Assembly (NCBI RefSeq): GCF_946222605.1 | Contig: NZ_CAMIIE010000004.1 | Coordinates: 31,902-95,901 of the forward strand | Reading direction: 5' to 3' | Origin: an uncultured Acidocella sp. | GTDB lineage: Bacteria > Pseudomonadota > Alphaproteobacteria > Acetobacterales > Acetobacteraceae | Length of the DNA stretch: 64,000 nt | Shown here: positions 29,292 through 37,988 of the stretch, piece after piece | Layout: each line of letters opens with the position of its first letter | Numbering within the stretch: the first letter of the stretch is position 1 | Position numbers and translations under genes: made by a program | Notes under the pieces: model-generated | Told to the model about the DNA's origin: nothing | The model's input: only the letters and a program-made list of their open reading frames with translations | The model's database searches: none

Positions 29292-29900
29292 ATGAGCGAT
29301 CAGGATTTCGAAGCCGCCCTTATCGATGCCGCTTTCGCCCTGGGGGCTGAGGCTGGCTGGCGGCATGTCTCGCCCGCCGCCGCGGCGCGCCATGCCGGGC
29401 TGGATCTGGTGCGCGCCCGGGCGCTGTTTCCCTGCACCGGAAAAATCCTGAAAAAATTCGGCCGGCTGGCGGATGCGGCGGCGCTGAGCCATGTGCCGCA
29501 GGAGGGCAGCGTGCGCGACCGGCTATTCGATATCCTGCTGCGCCGCTTCGATTTTCTGCAGACAAGGCGCCCTGGCGTGCTGGCCTTGATGAAGGCGCTG
29601 CCGTCCTGCCCGCCGCTGGCGGTGGCGCTGGCGGAGATGAACATCGCCTCCATGGGCTGGCTGCTGGAAGGGGCGGGGGTGGATGCCACCGGCCTCACTG
29701 GTGCGGTGAAAAAGCGCGGGCTGCTGGCGGTGTGGCTTTATGGGCTGCGCGCCTGGGCCGAGGATGAAAGCGTGGATCTGACCGCGACGATGGCGGCGGT
29801 GGATAGCGCCCTGGCCCGCGCCGAGCGCTTTGCCACGCGCTTTTCCACCGAACCGGCGCCCAAGGCGGCGCCGGAGCCTGAGCTGCCCGCGCCGCTCTGA
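29292..29900 (+). CDS. TetR-like transcriptional regulator
   Basis: 202 residues. The N-terminal ~50 residues fit a TetR helix-turn-helix (ALIDAAFALGAEAGWRHVS, AAAARHAGLDLVRARALFP); the rest is helical and lacks a known ligand motif. It lies 43 bases upstream of the phasin gene in the same direction and may be co-transcribed. The target is not known. Confidence 0.72.
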   Translation: MSDQDFEAALIDAAFALGAEAGWRHVSPAAAARHAGLDLVRARALFPCTGKILKKFGRLADAAALSHVPQEGSVRDRLFDILLRRFDFLQTRRPGVLALMKALPSCPPLAVALAEMNIASMGWLLEGAGVDATGLTGAVKKRGLLAVWLYGLRAWAEDESVDLTATMAAVDSALARAERFATRFSTEPAPKAAPEPELPAPL

Positions 29901-29943
29901 GGAGCCAAGGCGGGGGATAAAACCATAACCAAGGAGACGAACA

Positions 29944-30390
29944 ATGGTTGAGAAGACGACAAAAGCCGGCACCCCGCCTTTCATGCCCGAGTTCGACGTG
30001 AAGAAGCTGATGGGGGATATGAAGATCCCCGCGATGCCGGATGTGGAGGCGGTGCTGGCCGCGCATAAGCGCAATCTGGACGCGTTGACCGAGGCCAACC
30101 GGGTGGCGCTGGAAGGCGCGCAGCTGGTGGCGCGCCGGCATATGGAGATCATGCAGGAGACGATGTCCGGCCTGACCGCGACGCTGAAGGAGCTTTCCGC
30201 GAACCAGCCGCCGGCGGCGCGCGCGGCCAAGCAGGCCGAGCTGCTGAAGAAGGCGTATGAGAACGCCGTGGCGAACACCAAGGAGCTGGGGGATTTGATC
30301 CAGAAATCCAACGCCGAGGCGATGAGCAAGCTGAATACGCGGTTTTCCGAGGCGATGACCGAGATGAAGGCGCTTTTGGAGAAAAAATAG
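29944..30390 (+). CDS. Phasin family protein
   Basis: 148 residues, almost wholly helical and rich in Ala/Lys/Glu. The phasin_2 pattern shows in VEAVLAAHKRNLDALTEAN and ELLKKAYENAVANTKELGD. Phasins coat polyhydroxyalkanoate granules and set their size; some bind DNA or act in membrane stress. AAGGAG precedes the ATG. No PHA synthase is in the window. Confidence 0.88.
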   Translation: MVEKTTKAGTPPFMPEFDVKKLMGDMKIPAMPDVEAVLAAHKRNLDALTEANRVALEGAQLVARRHMEIMQETMSGLTATLKELSANQPPAARAAKQAELLKKAYENAVANTKELGDLIQKSNAEAMSKLNTRFSEAMTEMKALLEKK

Positions 30391-30437
30391 CGTCCCGATG
30401 ACGGAGCGGCGCAGCCGCGCAGTCTGAATCGGGCCGC
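30391..30437. repeat. Family B palindromic repeat
   Basis: A ~47-bp element that starts CGTCCCGATGACGGAGCGGC and ends TGAATCGGGCCGC, with CCCGAT/ATCGGG ends and a GCGGC-GCA-GCCGC core. It starts directly after the phasin stop. Copies are at 43803 and 53341, the latter also just after a stop codon. Confidence 0.8.
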
Positions 30438-30446
30438 TCAAATAAA

Positions 30447-30630
30447 CCAAAAGTTTTTGGGCGTAGGCGGCCAAGGTTCCGCCGTTGCGCAGCAGCGGTG
30501 GAAAGCCGCCGGAGGGGCCGCTTTTTTTCAAAAAAGCGGCGAAAACGCCGGGCGGTGTGCAACGCCGTCGTCACCACCCCAAACTTTTTGCGGCCCTTTT
30601 TGAAAAAAGGGCCGCCCCCAAAAACTTTTG
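30447..30630. repeat. Composite family A repeat upstream of uvrB
   Basis: Bounded by CCAAAAGTTTTTGGGC and the inverted CCCCCAAAAACTTTTG. Modules inside: GGCGGCCAAGGTTCCGCCG...GGCGGCTTTCC type, GCCGCTTTTTTTC/AAAAAAGCGGC, and GCGGCCCTTTTTG/CAAAAAAGGGCCGC. The last two are terminator-like and separate the phasin from uvrB. Confidence 0.85.
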
Positions 30631-30682
30631 CGAAATCAGGCACGGGCTTTTCCAAGGCTGAGCCAAGGGCCATATTGCGGGC

Positions 30683-32839
30683 ATGTCCCTGACCTTCATT
30701 CCGCAAAAACAGGCGCCCCGGCCGTTGCAGAAGCCGCTGCGCGTGGTCTCAGACTACCAGCCCGCCGGCGATCAGCCGAGCGCCATCGCGCAGTTGGTCG
30801 AAGGGTTGCGGGCGCAGGAGCGCGACCAGGTGCTGCTGGGGGTGACCGGCTCCGGCAAGACCTTCACCATGGCCAAGGTGATCGAGGCGGCGCAGCGCCC
30901 GGCTCTGGTGCTGGCCCCGAACAAGACGCTGGCCGCCCAGCTTTATGCCGAGATGAAGAGCTTCTTCCCCGATAACGCGGTGGAATATTTCGTCTCTTAC
31001 TACGACTACTACCAGCCCGAAGCCTATGTGCCGCGCTCGGACACCTACATTGAGAAAGACAGCGCGATCAACGAGACGATCGACCGCATGCGCCACGCCG
31101 CCACCCAGGCGCTGCTGGAGCGGGGCGATGTCATCATCGTCGCGTCCGTCTCCTGCATTTACGGTATCGGCTCGGTCGAAACCTACTCGAAGATGGTGGT
31201 GCGTCTGGAGACCGGCGGGCGGATCGACCGGGATACGCTGGTGAAGGCGCTGGTGGATCTGCAATATCGCCGCAACGACATGGCCTTTGCGCGTGGCTCC
31301 TTTCGCGTGCGCGGCGAGACGGTTGATATTTTCCCCTCCCAGTATGAGGACCGCGCCTGGCGGGTGACGTTGTTCGGCGATGAGATCGAGAAAATTTCAG
31401 AATTCGATCCGCTGACCGGCGAGCAGAGCGCGGCGCTGGAAAATATTTCGGTCTATGCGAATTCCCATTACGTCACACCGCGCCCGACGCTGACCCAGGC
31501 GATTTCCAAGATCAAGATCGAGCTGAAAGAGCAGTTGGCGAAATTCACCGCGGAGGGCAAGCTTTTGGAGGCGGAGCGGCTGCAGCAGCGCACCACCTTC
31601 GATATCGAGATGATGGAAACCACCGGGGCGTGCAAGGGCATCGAGAATTATTCCCGCTATCTCTCCGGGCGCAACGCCGGCGAGCCGCCGCCGACCTTGT
31701 TTGAATATCTGCCTGATAATGCCTTGCTGTTTGTCGATGAGAGCCATGTCACGGTGCCGCAGATCGGCGGCATGTACAAAGGCGATTACGCGCGCAAATT
31801 CACCCTCTCCGAATATGGCTTCCGGCTGCCGAGCTGCATCGATAACCGGCCGTTGAAATTCGAGGAGTGGGAGCGTTTCCGCCCGCAATCCTTGTTCATC
31901 TCCGCCACACCCGGACCGTGGGAGATGGAGCGCACCCAGGGCGTGTTCGCCGAGCAGGTGATCCGCCCGACCGGGCTGGTCGATCCGGTCACCGAAATCC
32001 GCCCGGTGGAGCATCAGGTTGACGATCTGCTCGGCGAAATCAGGCTTGTCACCAAGCAGGGCGGGCGGGTGCTGGTGACGACGCTGACCAAGCGCATGGC
32101 CGAGGACCTTACCGAATATCTCACCGAGCAAGGTGTGCGGGTGCGCTATCTGCATTCGGATGTGGATACGCTGGAGCGCATCGAGATCATCCGCGATCTG
32201 CGGCTTGGCGCCTATGATGTTCTCATCGGCATCAATCTGCTGCGCGAGGGTCTGGATATTCCGGAATGTATGCTGGTGGCGATTCTGGATGCGGATAAGG
32301 AAGGCTTCCTGCGCTCCGTCACCTCGCTGGTGCAGACCATCGGCCGGGCGGCGCGCAATGTCGATGGCCGGGTCATTCTCTATGCTGACACCATGACCAA
32401 TTCGCTGAAACAGGCGATCGACGAGACCGAGCGGCGGCGGGCCAAGCAGATGGCCTGGAATGAGGCGCATGGCATCACCCCGCAATCGGTGCGCAAAAAT
32501 ATCGGCGAGGTGATCCATTCGGTGTTCGAGCAGGATTACGTCACCGTGGCACCGGTCAAGGATGTGAAGGCGGACGAGTTTGTCGGCAAGGATCTGGCCA
32601 GCTCGATCGCCGCGCTGGAAACCCGGATGCGCGCCGCCGCGGCGGATCTGGAGTTCGAGGAGGCGGCGCGGCTGCGCGATGAGGTGAAGCGGCTGGAGGC
32701 GCTGATGCTGGGGCTGGAGCCGCCGCCACTGGCCAGCCGCGCGCCGGCCAAGCCGAAAGGTCCGGTGCCGCTGGGGCCGGGCGGGGGCGGGTATGATCCG
32801 GCGATGCGCAAGGGCAAAGGCAGGGGGCGGGCGCGTTGA
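30683..32839 (+). CDS. uvrB: Excinuclease ABC subunit B
   Basis: 718 residues. DNA-loading helicase-like subunit of nucleotide excision repair. Walker A GVTGSGKTFTMA at residues 53-64; the beta-hairpin region YYDYYQPEAYVPRSDTYIEKD; DESHVT in motif II; the helicase motif VI region in QTIGRAARNVDG. A C-terminal UVR domain (LEFEEAARLRDEVKRLE) contacts UvrC, followed by a Pro/Lys-rich tail. I saw no SOS box in the short upstream stretch. Confidence 0.96.
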   Translation: MSLTFIPQKQAPRPLQKPLRVVSDYQPAGDQPSAIAQLVEGLRAQERDQVLLGVTGSGKTFTMAKVIEAAQRPALVLAPNKTLAAQLYAEMKSFFPDNAVEYFVSYYDYYQPEAYVPRSDTYIEKDSAINETIDRMRHAATQALLERGDVIIVASVSCIYGIGSVETYSKMVVRLETGGRIDRDTLVKALVDLQYRRNDMAFARGSFRVRGETVDIFPSQYEDRAWRVTLFGDEIEKISEFDPLTGEQSAALENISVYANSHYVTPRPTLTQAISKIKIELKEQLAKFTAEGKLLEAERLQQRTTFDIEMMETTGACKGIENYSRYLSGRNAGEPPPTLFEYLPDNALLFVDESHVTVPQIGGMYKGDYARKFTLSEYGFRLPSCIDNRPLKFEEWERFRPQSLFISATPGPWEMERTQGVFAEQVIRPTGLVDPVTEIRPVEHQVDDLLGEIRLVTKQGGRVLVTTLTKRMAEDLTEYLTEQGVRVRYLHSDVDTLERIEIIRDLRLGAYDVLIGINLLREGLDIPECMLVAILDADKEGFLRSVTSLVQTIGRAARNVDGRVILYADTMTNSLKQAIDETERRRAKQMAWNEAHGITPQSVRKNIGEVIHSVFEQDYVTVAPVKDVKADEFVGKDLASSIAALETRMRAAAADLEFEEAARLRDEVKRLEALMLGLEPPPLASRAPAKPKGPVPLGPGGGGYDPAMRKGKGRGRAR

Positions 32840-32957
32840 GCGCACACTCCGCCAATCATAGCCAAAGCAAAATAATTTAATCCGCAAACCCTGCCGATCC
32901 GCTATAGTCGCCCCGCAGAAACAAATTCGCTTCGGCTTCAAAGATAGGGTGGCGGGG

Positions 32958-33446
32958 ATGAAAAAAATTCTTCTGGGGGTGGGGGTAGCACTTTGGCTGG
33001 GGGGCGCTGCGCTGGCGGATACGCCGGCGCCGGAAGATCCCGCGCTCAGTAAGCTGCAACAAATGGTCGAAAATCTCGGCTATGCGACCAAATTATCCAG
33101 CGACAACCAGACCTTCTCCACGCAGTGGCAGGCCGTCTATGATTACACCATGATTTTTAACATTTCGAAGGGCGGGACGCTGGGGTATGTCTATGTGAAA
33201 ATGGGCAGCTTCAACCCGGACCAGCTGGCCAAACTGGATTATGCCAAGCTGCTCGAAGCCGACGATGTCGGTGATTTTTATTTTTCGATGGAACGGCAAG
33301 CGGACGGCAAAAGCGAAAAGCTTTATGCAAATGTCGTGTTGGGGCTGGGTGGTTTGTCGCCGGCGGATTTGCGCAGCCTGCTGCAGGCCATGGCCAACCG
33401 GCTCGATAAAACCAGTGCGGTATGGGACCCAAGCACTTGGAAATAA
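32958..33446 (+). CDS. Secreted protein of unknown function (YbjN-like?)
   Basis: 162 residues. A signal peptide is clear (MKKILLGVGVALWLGGAALA, then DTPAPE). The mature part (LQQMVENLGYATKL, a beta-rich centre, and a final helix with LRSLLQAMANRLDKTSAVWD) resembles the YbjN / type III chaperone-like fold, which is tentative. The start is ATG 32958; a GTG at 32949 would add three residues. It precedes the EipB-like gene by 41 bases. Confidence 0.68.
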   Translation: MKKILLGVGVALWLGGAALADTPAPEDPALSKLQQMVENLGYATKLSSDNQTFSTQWQAVYDYTMIFNISKGGTLGYVYVKMGSFNPDQLAKLDYAKLLEADDVGDFYFSMERQADGKSEKLYANVVLGLGGLSPADLRSLLQAMANRLDKTSAVWDPSTWK

Positions 33447-33487
33447 ACAAGGTTTGACGACGCCTCACACCGAGGCATACTGTGCCC

Positions 33488-34300
33488 ATGAAGCTCTCCG
33501 CCCTCGCTCTGTTGGCCGCCCTGGCGCCGTTGCCGGCGCTTGCCGCCCCTGATCTCGCCAGCCAGCTCACCGGCCAGCATGCCGTCTATAAGCTGACCCT
33601 CTCCAAGCTGCGCACCCATGACATCACCGGCGCCACCGGGCAGATGAATTTCAACGTGGTGGATGGCTGCACCGGCTGGGCGACGACGCAGCATATGACG
33701 CTGATCATCCGCAATGTTGATGGCTCGCTGACCAAATCGGTCAGCGACTACATCACCTGGGAGAGCAAGGACGGCAAAACCCTCAGCTTCACCCTGCGCG
33801 AGAGCGATAATGACGGCAAGGAGAAGATCGACAGCGCCGGCACCGCCACCCATACCGGGCCGGATGAGAGCGGCGTGATCGATTATACCGCGCCGACCAA
33901 GAAACAGGTGAAGCTGCCGCCGGGCACCTTGTTCCCGATGCAGCATACCGAGGCGCTGCTGGCGGCCGGGCGGGCGGGCAAGCAATTCATCTCGCCCTTG
34001 CTGTTCGATGGCACCTCGCCAGACGGCGCCCAGGCGACCTTCATCACCGTGCTCGGCCACCATGAGGCGGAGAAGGCGCCCTGGCCGGATCTGGATAAAT
34101 TCGCCAGCACCGATGTCGATATCGGCTTTTTCGAGCGCAAGAACCAGGATGAGACGCCGGATTTCCGCACCTCGATGCGCTATTACGAGAACGGTGTGGC
34201 ATCCGGGCTGGTGCTGGATTTCGGGGATTTCGTGATGAGCGGTAAGCTGACCAGCCTCAGCGTCCCGCCTTCGGCTTGCCCGCCCGCGAAGTCGCCCTGA
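33488..34300 (+). CDS. eipB: EipB family (DUF1849) cell-envelope integrity protein
   Basis: 270 residues. A signal peptide (MKLSALALLAALAPLPALAA) precedes a beta-rich domain with the DUF1849 pattern HAVYKLTLSK, then DGCTGWATTQHM, and a late Cys near the C-terminus (PPSACPP) that may pair with the first. EipB is an alphaproteobacterial periplasmic beta-spiral protein needed for envelope integrity in Brucella. The 3' end overlaps the convergent formate/nitrite transporter gene by 44 bases. Confidence 0.82.
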   Translation: MKLSALALLAALAPLPALAAPDLASQLTGQHAVYKLTLSKLRTHDITGATGQMNFNVVDGCTGWATTQHMTLIIRNVDGSLTKSVSDYITWESKDGKTLSFTLRESDNDGKEKIDSAGTATHTGPDESGVIDYTAPTKKQVKLPPGTLFPMQHTEALLAAGRAGKQFISPLLFDGTSPDGAQATFITVLGHHEAEKAPWPDLDKFASTDVDIGFFERKNQDETPDFRTSMRYYENGVASGLVLDFGDFVMSGKLTSLSVPPSACPPAKSP

Positions 34301-35168
34301 GATTGGCGTTGCGCTTTTCCTGCCGTTCGCCATCGCCCAGACGCTCCTCGATCTCCGGCTTGATGGCGCCGTGATTGAGCACCGAGACCATTACGATCCC
34401 GCCGGCGATATTGCCCAGAACGGTGGGGGCGAAAAATTCCGCGACATAGTCATAGAGCGTGGCGCTGCCCGCCAGCACGCCATAAGCGGCCTCGGCTGAG
34501 CCGGCGATGATGTGGGAGAGCTGGGCGAGGGCCACCACATAGGTGATCAGCAGGACGATCAGCGGGCGTGAGGTGGAGGCGCTGGGCAAAATCCAGACCA
34601 TCAGCGCGATCAGCCAGCCGGCGAAGAAGGCGCGCACGAAGGTGGCGGCGAAGCCCGAATGGATCGCCGCCCGCGCCATCTCCTGCAAGGCCGGGGTGAC
34701 GGCGGGGGGGAACAGCCCCGGCGCGTGGACCAGCACGGCGAAAATCCAGGTGCCGGCGATATTGGCGGTGAGCACCACCCCCCAGAGCTTGAGCACCCCC
34801 AGCAGCGTCGCGCGGTCGCGCCGGGTGATCAGCGGCAGGATGGCGGTGAGGGTGCTTTCGGTGAAAAGCTGTTGACGGGCGAGGACCACGATGATGAAGC
34901 CCACCGCATAGCCGAAGCTGGCCAGCGTATGCCGCCAGGGTGTGTCCGGCAGGCCGGCGGTGAGCAGCGCCTGGGTGAGGAAGGAAAACCCCATCGAGAG
35001 CCCGGCCGCCAGGCCCGAGAGCGCCAGCGCGCCGGGCTTGCGGGCCAACTCTTCCTCGCCCTCATGGCGAATGATTTCATGGATCAGGAAGGCATCCGGC
35101 ACGGAATGGCGTTCGGCCAGACGCAGCTCGCCTTCGTCGAGATGCTGTAATTGATTGTCTTCGGCCAC
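34257..35168 (-). CDS. Formate/nitrite transporter (FNT) family channel
   Basis: 303 residues, about six membrane helices, resembling the YfdC branch with a cytoplasmic N-terminal stretch of ~45 residues. FFAGWLIALMVWILPSA fits the family pore region. The substrate is unclear. The start is GTG 35168 with GGAGGG three bases upstream; the open frame beyond it runs into a family C repeat and is not coding. Confidence 0.86.
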   Translation of the reverse strand: MAEDNQLQHLDEGELRLAERHSVPDAFLIHEIIRHEGEEELARKPGALALSGLAAGLSMGFSFLTQALLTAGLPDTPWRHTLASFGYAVGFIIVVLARQQLFTESTLTAILPLITRRDRATLLGVLKLWGVVLTANIAGTWIFAVLVHAPGLFPPAVTPALQEMARAAIHSGFAATFVRAFFAGWLIALMVWILPSASTSRPLIVLLITYVVALAQLSHIIAGSAEAAYGVLAGSATLYDYVAEFFAPTVLGNIAGGIVMVSVLNHGAIKPEIEERLGDGERQEKRNANLRATSRAGKPKAGR

Positions 35169-35188
35169 AGACCCTCCGGCGATGCGTG

Positions 35189-35295
35189 TTGGCGCATCAA
35201 GCTTTTTAGCTTGATGCGCCAAGTTTTGTTTTATCGCGCAATTTCATGTGTTTATCTTGACGCTGGTGCGTCACCCTAAACACATATCGCTCTTG
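35189..35295. repeat. Family C palindromic repeat
   Basis: A ~105-bp element with two parts. 35189-35222 is a perfect 15-bp hairpin (TTGGCGCATCAAGCT and its complement). The second part, to 35295, holds an imperfect hairpin TGTGTTTA...GACGC / GCGTC...TAAACACA. The same two-part element occurs inverted at 43690-43793 and in part near 63827. The rest of this gap (to 35411) shows no gene. Confidence 0.85.
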
Positions 35296-35411
35296 AGCCG
35301 GACGACATGAGATGGAATCGCCGCGCGATTGCATCTTATGTCGTCGAACTCTTGCCGCATCACTTAAGCGCGGACAGAGCCGGATACATCGGGGTGTGGG
35401 TGAAGCTTTTT

Positions 35412-35927
35412 TCAGGTCGGGCCGTGGCTGAAGTCTTTTCCGAATTGCAGCTTCAGCTTGGCGCGGGCATGTTCATTGCCGCCATCGACCAGATGCGCCA
35501 GCAGCGAGAGGAATAATTCCTGCTCCGCCTCGTCCAAAGGGGCCAGAATGCGCTCATTGGCGCGCGCCATCGGGGCCTGCATGCGGGTGAGGGCGGCCTT
35601 GCCCTTGGCGGTGAGGTGCAGCAGCTTTTGGCGCTGGTCGCGCCGGCTGATCGCCCGGCGGATCAACCCGCCGCTTTCCAGCCGTGCGGCAACGCTGGCC
35701 AAAGTGGCGCGATCGACACCGATTTCCTCGGCGATGGCGGACTGGTCCCGCCCGGCCTGTTTGGAAATCGCGCGCAGCACGCTGAGCTGCACCGGGGTGA
35801 TCTCCAGCCCCATCGTCTCATCGGCGAACAGGGCGACGTAGATCTGGTGCAGACGTCGGATCATGAAGCCTGGATTATGCATCGTCTCGCAAGTGAATGG
35901 GCTTTTGCCACCAATGCCGATATCCAT
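35412..35927 (-). CDS. MarR family transcriptional regulator
   Basis: 171 residues. Winged-helix core with helix-turn-helix SAIAEEIGVDRATLASVAARLE and wing GLIRRAISRRDQRQKLLHLT, flanked by dimer helices. The ligand is unknown. A perfect palindrome 23 bases upstream of the start is a likely autoregulatory operator. Confidence 0.88.
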   Translation of the reverse strand: MDIGIGGKSPFTCETMHNPGFMIRRLHQIYVALFADETMGLEITPVQLSVLRAISKQAGRDQSAIAEEIGVDRATLASVAARLESGGLIRRAISRRDQRQKLLHLTAKGKAALTRMQAPMARANERILAPLDEAEQELFLSLLAHLVDGGNEHARAKLKLQFGKDFSHGPT

Positions 35928-35949
35928 GACTGAGTATCCTGTTTGTAGA

Positions 35950-35966
35950 AAAATTGATACAATTTT
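35950..35966. promoter_or_regulatory. Candidate MarR operator
   Basis: AAAATTGATACAATTTT: a perfect 7-bp inverted repeat with a 3-base spacer, the geometry usual for MarR dimers. It lies in the AT-rich promoter region of the MarR gene, and no divergent gene is present. Confidence 0.7.
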
Positions 35967-36058
35967 CTTATCGGGTTAGGTCAGTTAGCATCATCCACTT
36001 AAAAAAAACAACTCTTACGTTGCATCACAAATCATTGAACAACTCTGTGGTGCGGCAT

Positions 36059-37024
36059 TTAGGCGGCGGTTGAGGCGGCTCCCAGCAAACCCGGGCAGGC
36101 ATGCACGATCAGCTTCACCGGAAGCCGTGCCATTAGAGGTTGAAACCGACCCTTATCCAAGAAACGATGCACGAAGCCTGTTCTTGGCAATATATGTAAC
36201 AGTCTCGGAATGATTCCGCCAGCGATTACAACCGCGCTGGCGCCATGGGCCAGGGCGTAGTCCCCCGCGACCGCGCCCAGCGCCGCGCCGAAGCGTGAAA
36301 TCGCTTCCATGGCGATTTCATCTTGCCCGTCAATGCCGCTTTGCCAAAGGGCGGCGTCCGGGCCTGGATAAGCGGGCAGGTTGCGGGCGGCGGCCAGGGT
36401 TTCATGGATGGCGCGCAGCCCTGGACCGGAGACGACGCGTTCGGCGGAGACCCGCCCGTGCCGGGCGCGCAGCCTGGCCAGCAGCTCGTCCTCGAACTCG
36501 TCCAAGGGGGCAAAGCTGATATGGCCGCCTTCGCATTCCAGCACATGGGCATGGGTGGCGGTGCGCAACACCTGGGCGACGCCCAGCCCGGTGCCGGGGC
36601 CGACGATGGTGATCGTCCCCTGGGCCGGCAGCGGGCCGGGCGGGCCGGCGAGATGCACGTAATCCGTCTCTTGCAATTGTGACAGGCTATGGCCGACCGC
36701 CCCGAAATCATTGATGAAATCCAGCCGCTCCAGCCCGAGCTGGGCTTTCAGCGCCGCCGGGCGGATGCTCCAATGGGTGTTGGTGAGTTTCAGCACCTCG
36801 CCCTGCACCGGGCAGGCAATGGCGATGGCGGCCTCGCGCGGCAGGGGCCTGCCGGTTTCGCGGGCGAAAATCCCCCAGGCCTCGGCGAAGCCGCCGACAT
36901 CGCGGGTCTGGATCTGCACGGTTTCACCCAACGCAACCACCCGGCCCTGTTCGATCCGCGCCAGACAGAAGCGCGCATTGGTGCCGCCGATATCCCCGGC
37001 GACGATTTCTTTATTCGCGGTCAT
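36059..37024 (-). CDS. glk: Glucokinase
   Basis: 321 residues, the same length as E. coli Glk. ATP-dependent phosphorylation of glucose. The phosphate-1 loop is AGDIGGTNARFCLA, the sugar-binding Asp is in LDFINDFGAVGHS, GPGTGLGVA is the adenosine/phosphate-2 region, and LECEGGHISFAP holds the Glu/His. The start is ATG 37024 (MTANKEIV). A family A repeat separates it from pdxJ upstream. Confidence 0.93.
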   Translation of the reverse strand: MTANKEIVAGDIGGTNARFCLARIEQGRVVALGETVQIQTRDVGGFAEAWGIFARETGRPLPREAAIAIACPVQGEVLKLTNTHWSIRPAALKAQLGLERLDFINDFGAVGHSLSQLQETDYVHLAGPPGPLPAQGTITIVGPGTGLGVAQVLRTATHAHVLECEGGHISFAPLDEFEDELLARLRARHGRVSAERVVSGPGLRAIHETLAAARNLPAYPGPDAALWQSGIDGQDEIAMEAISRFGAALGAVAGDYALAHGASAVVIAGGIIPRLLHILPRTGFVHRFLDKGRFQPLMARLPVKLIVHACPGLLGAASTAA

Positions 37025-37085
37025 GTATTGAATGTGTTGTGGCGGCGCCAAAATGCAAAGGCGAAGCCAAAGCCGCGCAGCGGAT

Positions 37086-37267
37086 CAAAAGTTTTTGGGG
37101 GGCGGCCCTTTTTTCAAAAAGGGCCGCAAAACGTTTGGGGCTTTGGCAACGGCGGTGCATACGCCCCGGCGTTTTCGCCGCTTTTTTGTAAAAAAGCGGC
37201 GCCTCCGGCGGCTTTCCACCGCTGCTAAAGCAGCGGCGGAACCTTTGCCGCCTCCGCCAAAAAACTT
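37086..37267. repeat. Composite family A repeat between pdxJ and glk
   Basis: Bounded by CAAAAGTTTTTGGGG and an inverted AAAAAACTTTTA that runs into the pdxJ stop. Inside: GCGGCCCTTTTTTC/AAAAAGGGCCGC, ACGTTTGGGGC..., GCCGCTTTTTTG/AAAAAAGCGGC and CCGCTGCTAAAGCAGCGG. It forms strong hairpins able to terminate the lpdA-pdxJ transcript. Confidence 0.85.
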
Positions 37268-37981
37268 TTATTTTATGCGGGCTTCGATCATCAGGCGCTT
37301 CATTTCGGCGATCGCCGCGGGCAGGCCGATCAGCAGCGCTTCGCCGATCAGGAAATGGCCGATATTCAGCTCGGTCACTTCCGGCAGGGCGGCGACGGGT
37401 GAGACATTGGCGAAGGTCAGCCCGTGGCCGGCATGGCATTCCAGCCCGGCCTTGGTGGTCAGGCTCGCCGCCTCGCGCAGCCGGTCCAGCTCGCCCAATT
37501 TGCCATTGGCGTAGGCGCCGGTATGCAGCTCCACCACCTGCGCGCCAACCTCGGCGGCGGCGTGGATCTGCGCCTCATCCGGGTCCACGAACAGAGAGAC
37601 GCGGATGCCCGCATCCTTCAGCCGGGCGATGGCGGGGCGCAGCGCCTCGCGCTGATTGAACACGTCCAGCCCGCCCTCGGTGGTGATCTCGGCCCGGCGC
37701 TCGGGCACGATGCAGCAGCCATGCGGCTTCAGCCGGGTGGCGATGGCGACCATCTCGTTCGTCGCCGCCATCTCGAAATTCACCGGCTTGCCGGCCCAGG
37801 CGCAGATCGCCTCGGCATCGGCGTCGCGGATATGGCGCCGATCCTCGCGCAGATGGATGGTGATGCCATCCATGCCCGAGCCGACCAGCGCCTTGGCCAC
37901 CGTCAGCGGATCGGGATGGTTGCCGCCACGCGCATTTCTGAGCGTGGCGACATGATCGATATTGACGCCGAGGCGGATCAT
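37268..37981 (-). CDS. pdxJ: Pyridoxine 5'-phosphate synthase
   Basis: 237 residues. It condenses 1-deoxyxylulose 5-phosphate and 3-amino-2-oxopropyl phosphate to pyridoxine 5'-phosphate, the last ring-forming step of vitamin B6 synthesis. The N-terminus LGVNIDHVATLRNARGG, ITIHLREDRRHI, CIVPERR and the C-terminal GHGL / ELNIGHFLIGEAL are typical. The start lies 7 bases after the lpdA stop, so the two are co-transcribed. Confidence 0.95.
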   Translation of the reverse strand: MIRLGVNIDHVATLRNARGGNHPDPLTVAKALVGSGMDGITIHLREDRRHIRDADAEAICAWAGKPVNFEMAATNEMVAIATRLKPHGCCIVPERRAEITTEGGLDVFNQREALRPAIARLKDAGIRVSLFVDPDEAQIHAAAEVGAQVVELHTGAYANGKLGELDRLREAASLTTKAGLECHAGHGLTFANVSPVAALPEVTELNIGHFLIGEALLIGLPAAIAEMKRLMIEARIK

Positions 37982-37988
37982 GGCGCGA

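Noticed and set aside
35169..35222. N-terminal extension of the formate/nitrite channel into the repeat
   Set aside because: It is encoded by the family C hairpin. GTG 35168 has GGAGGG at ideal spacing.
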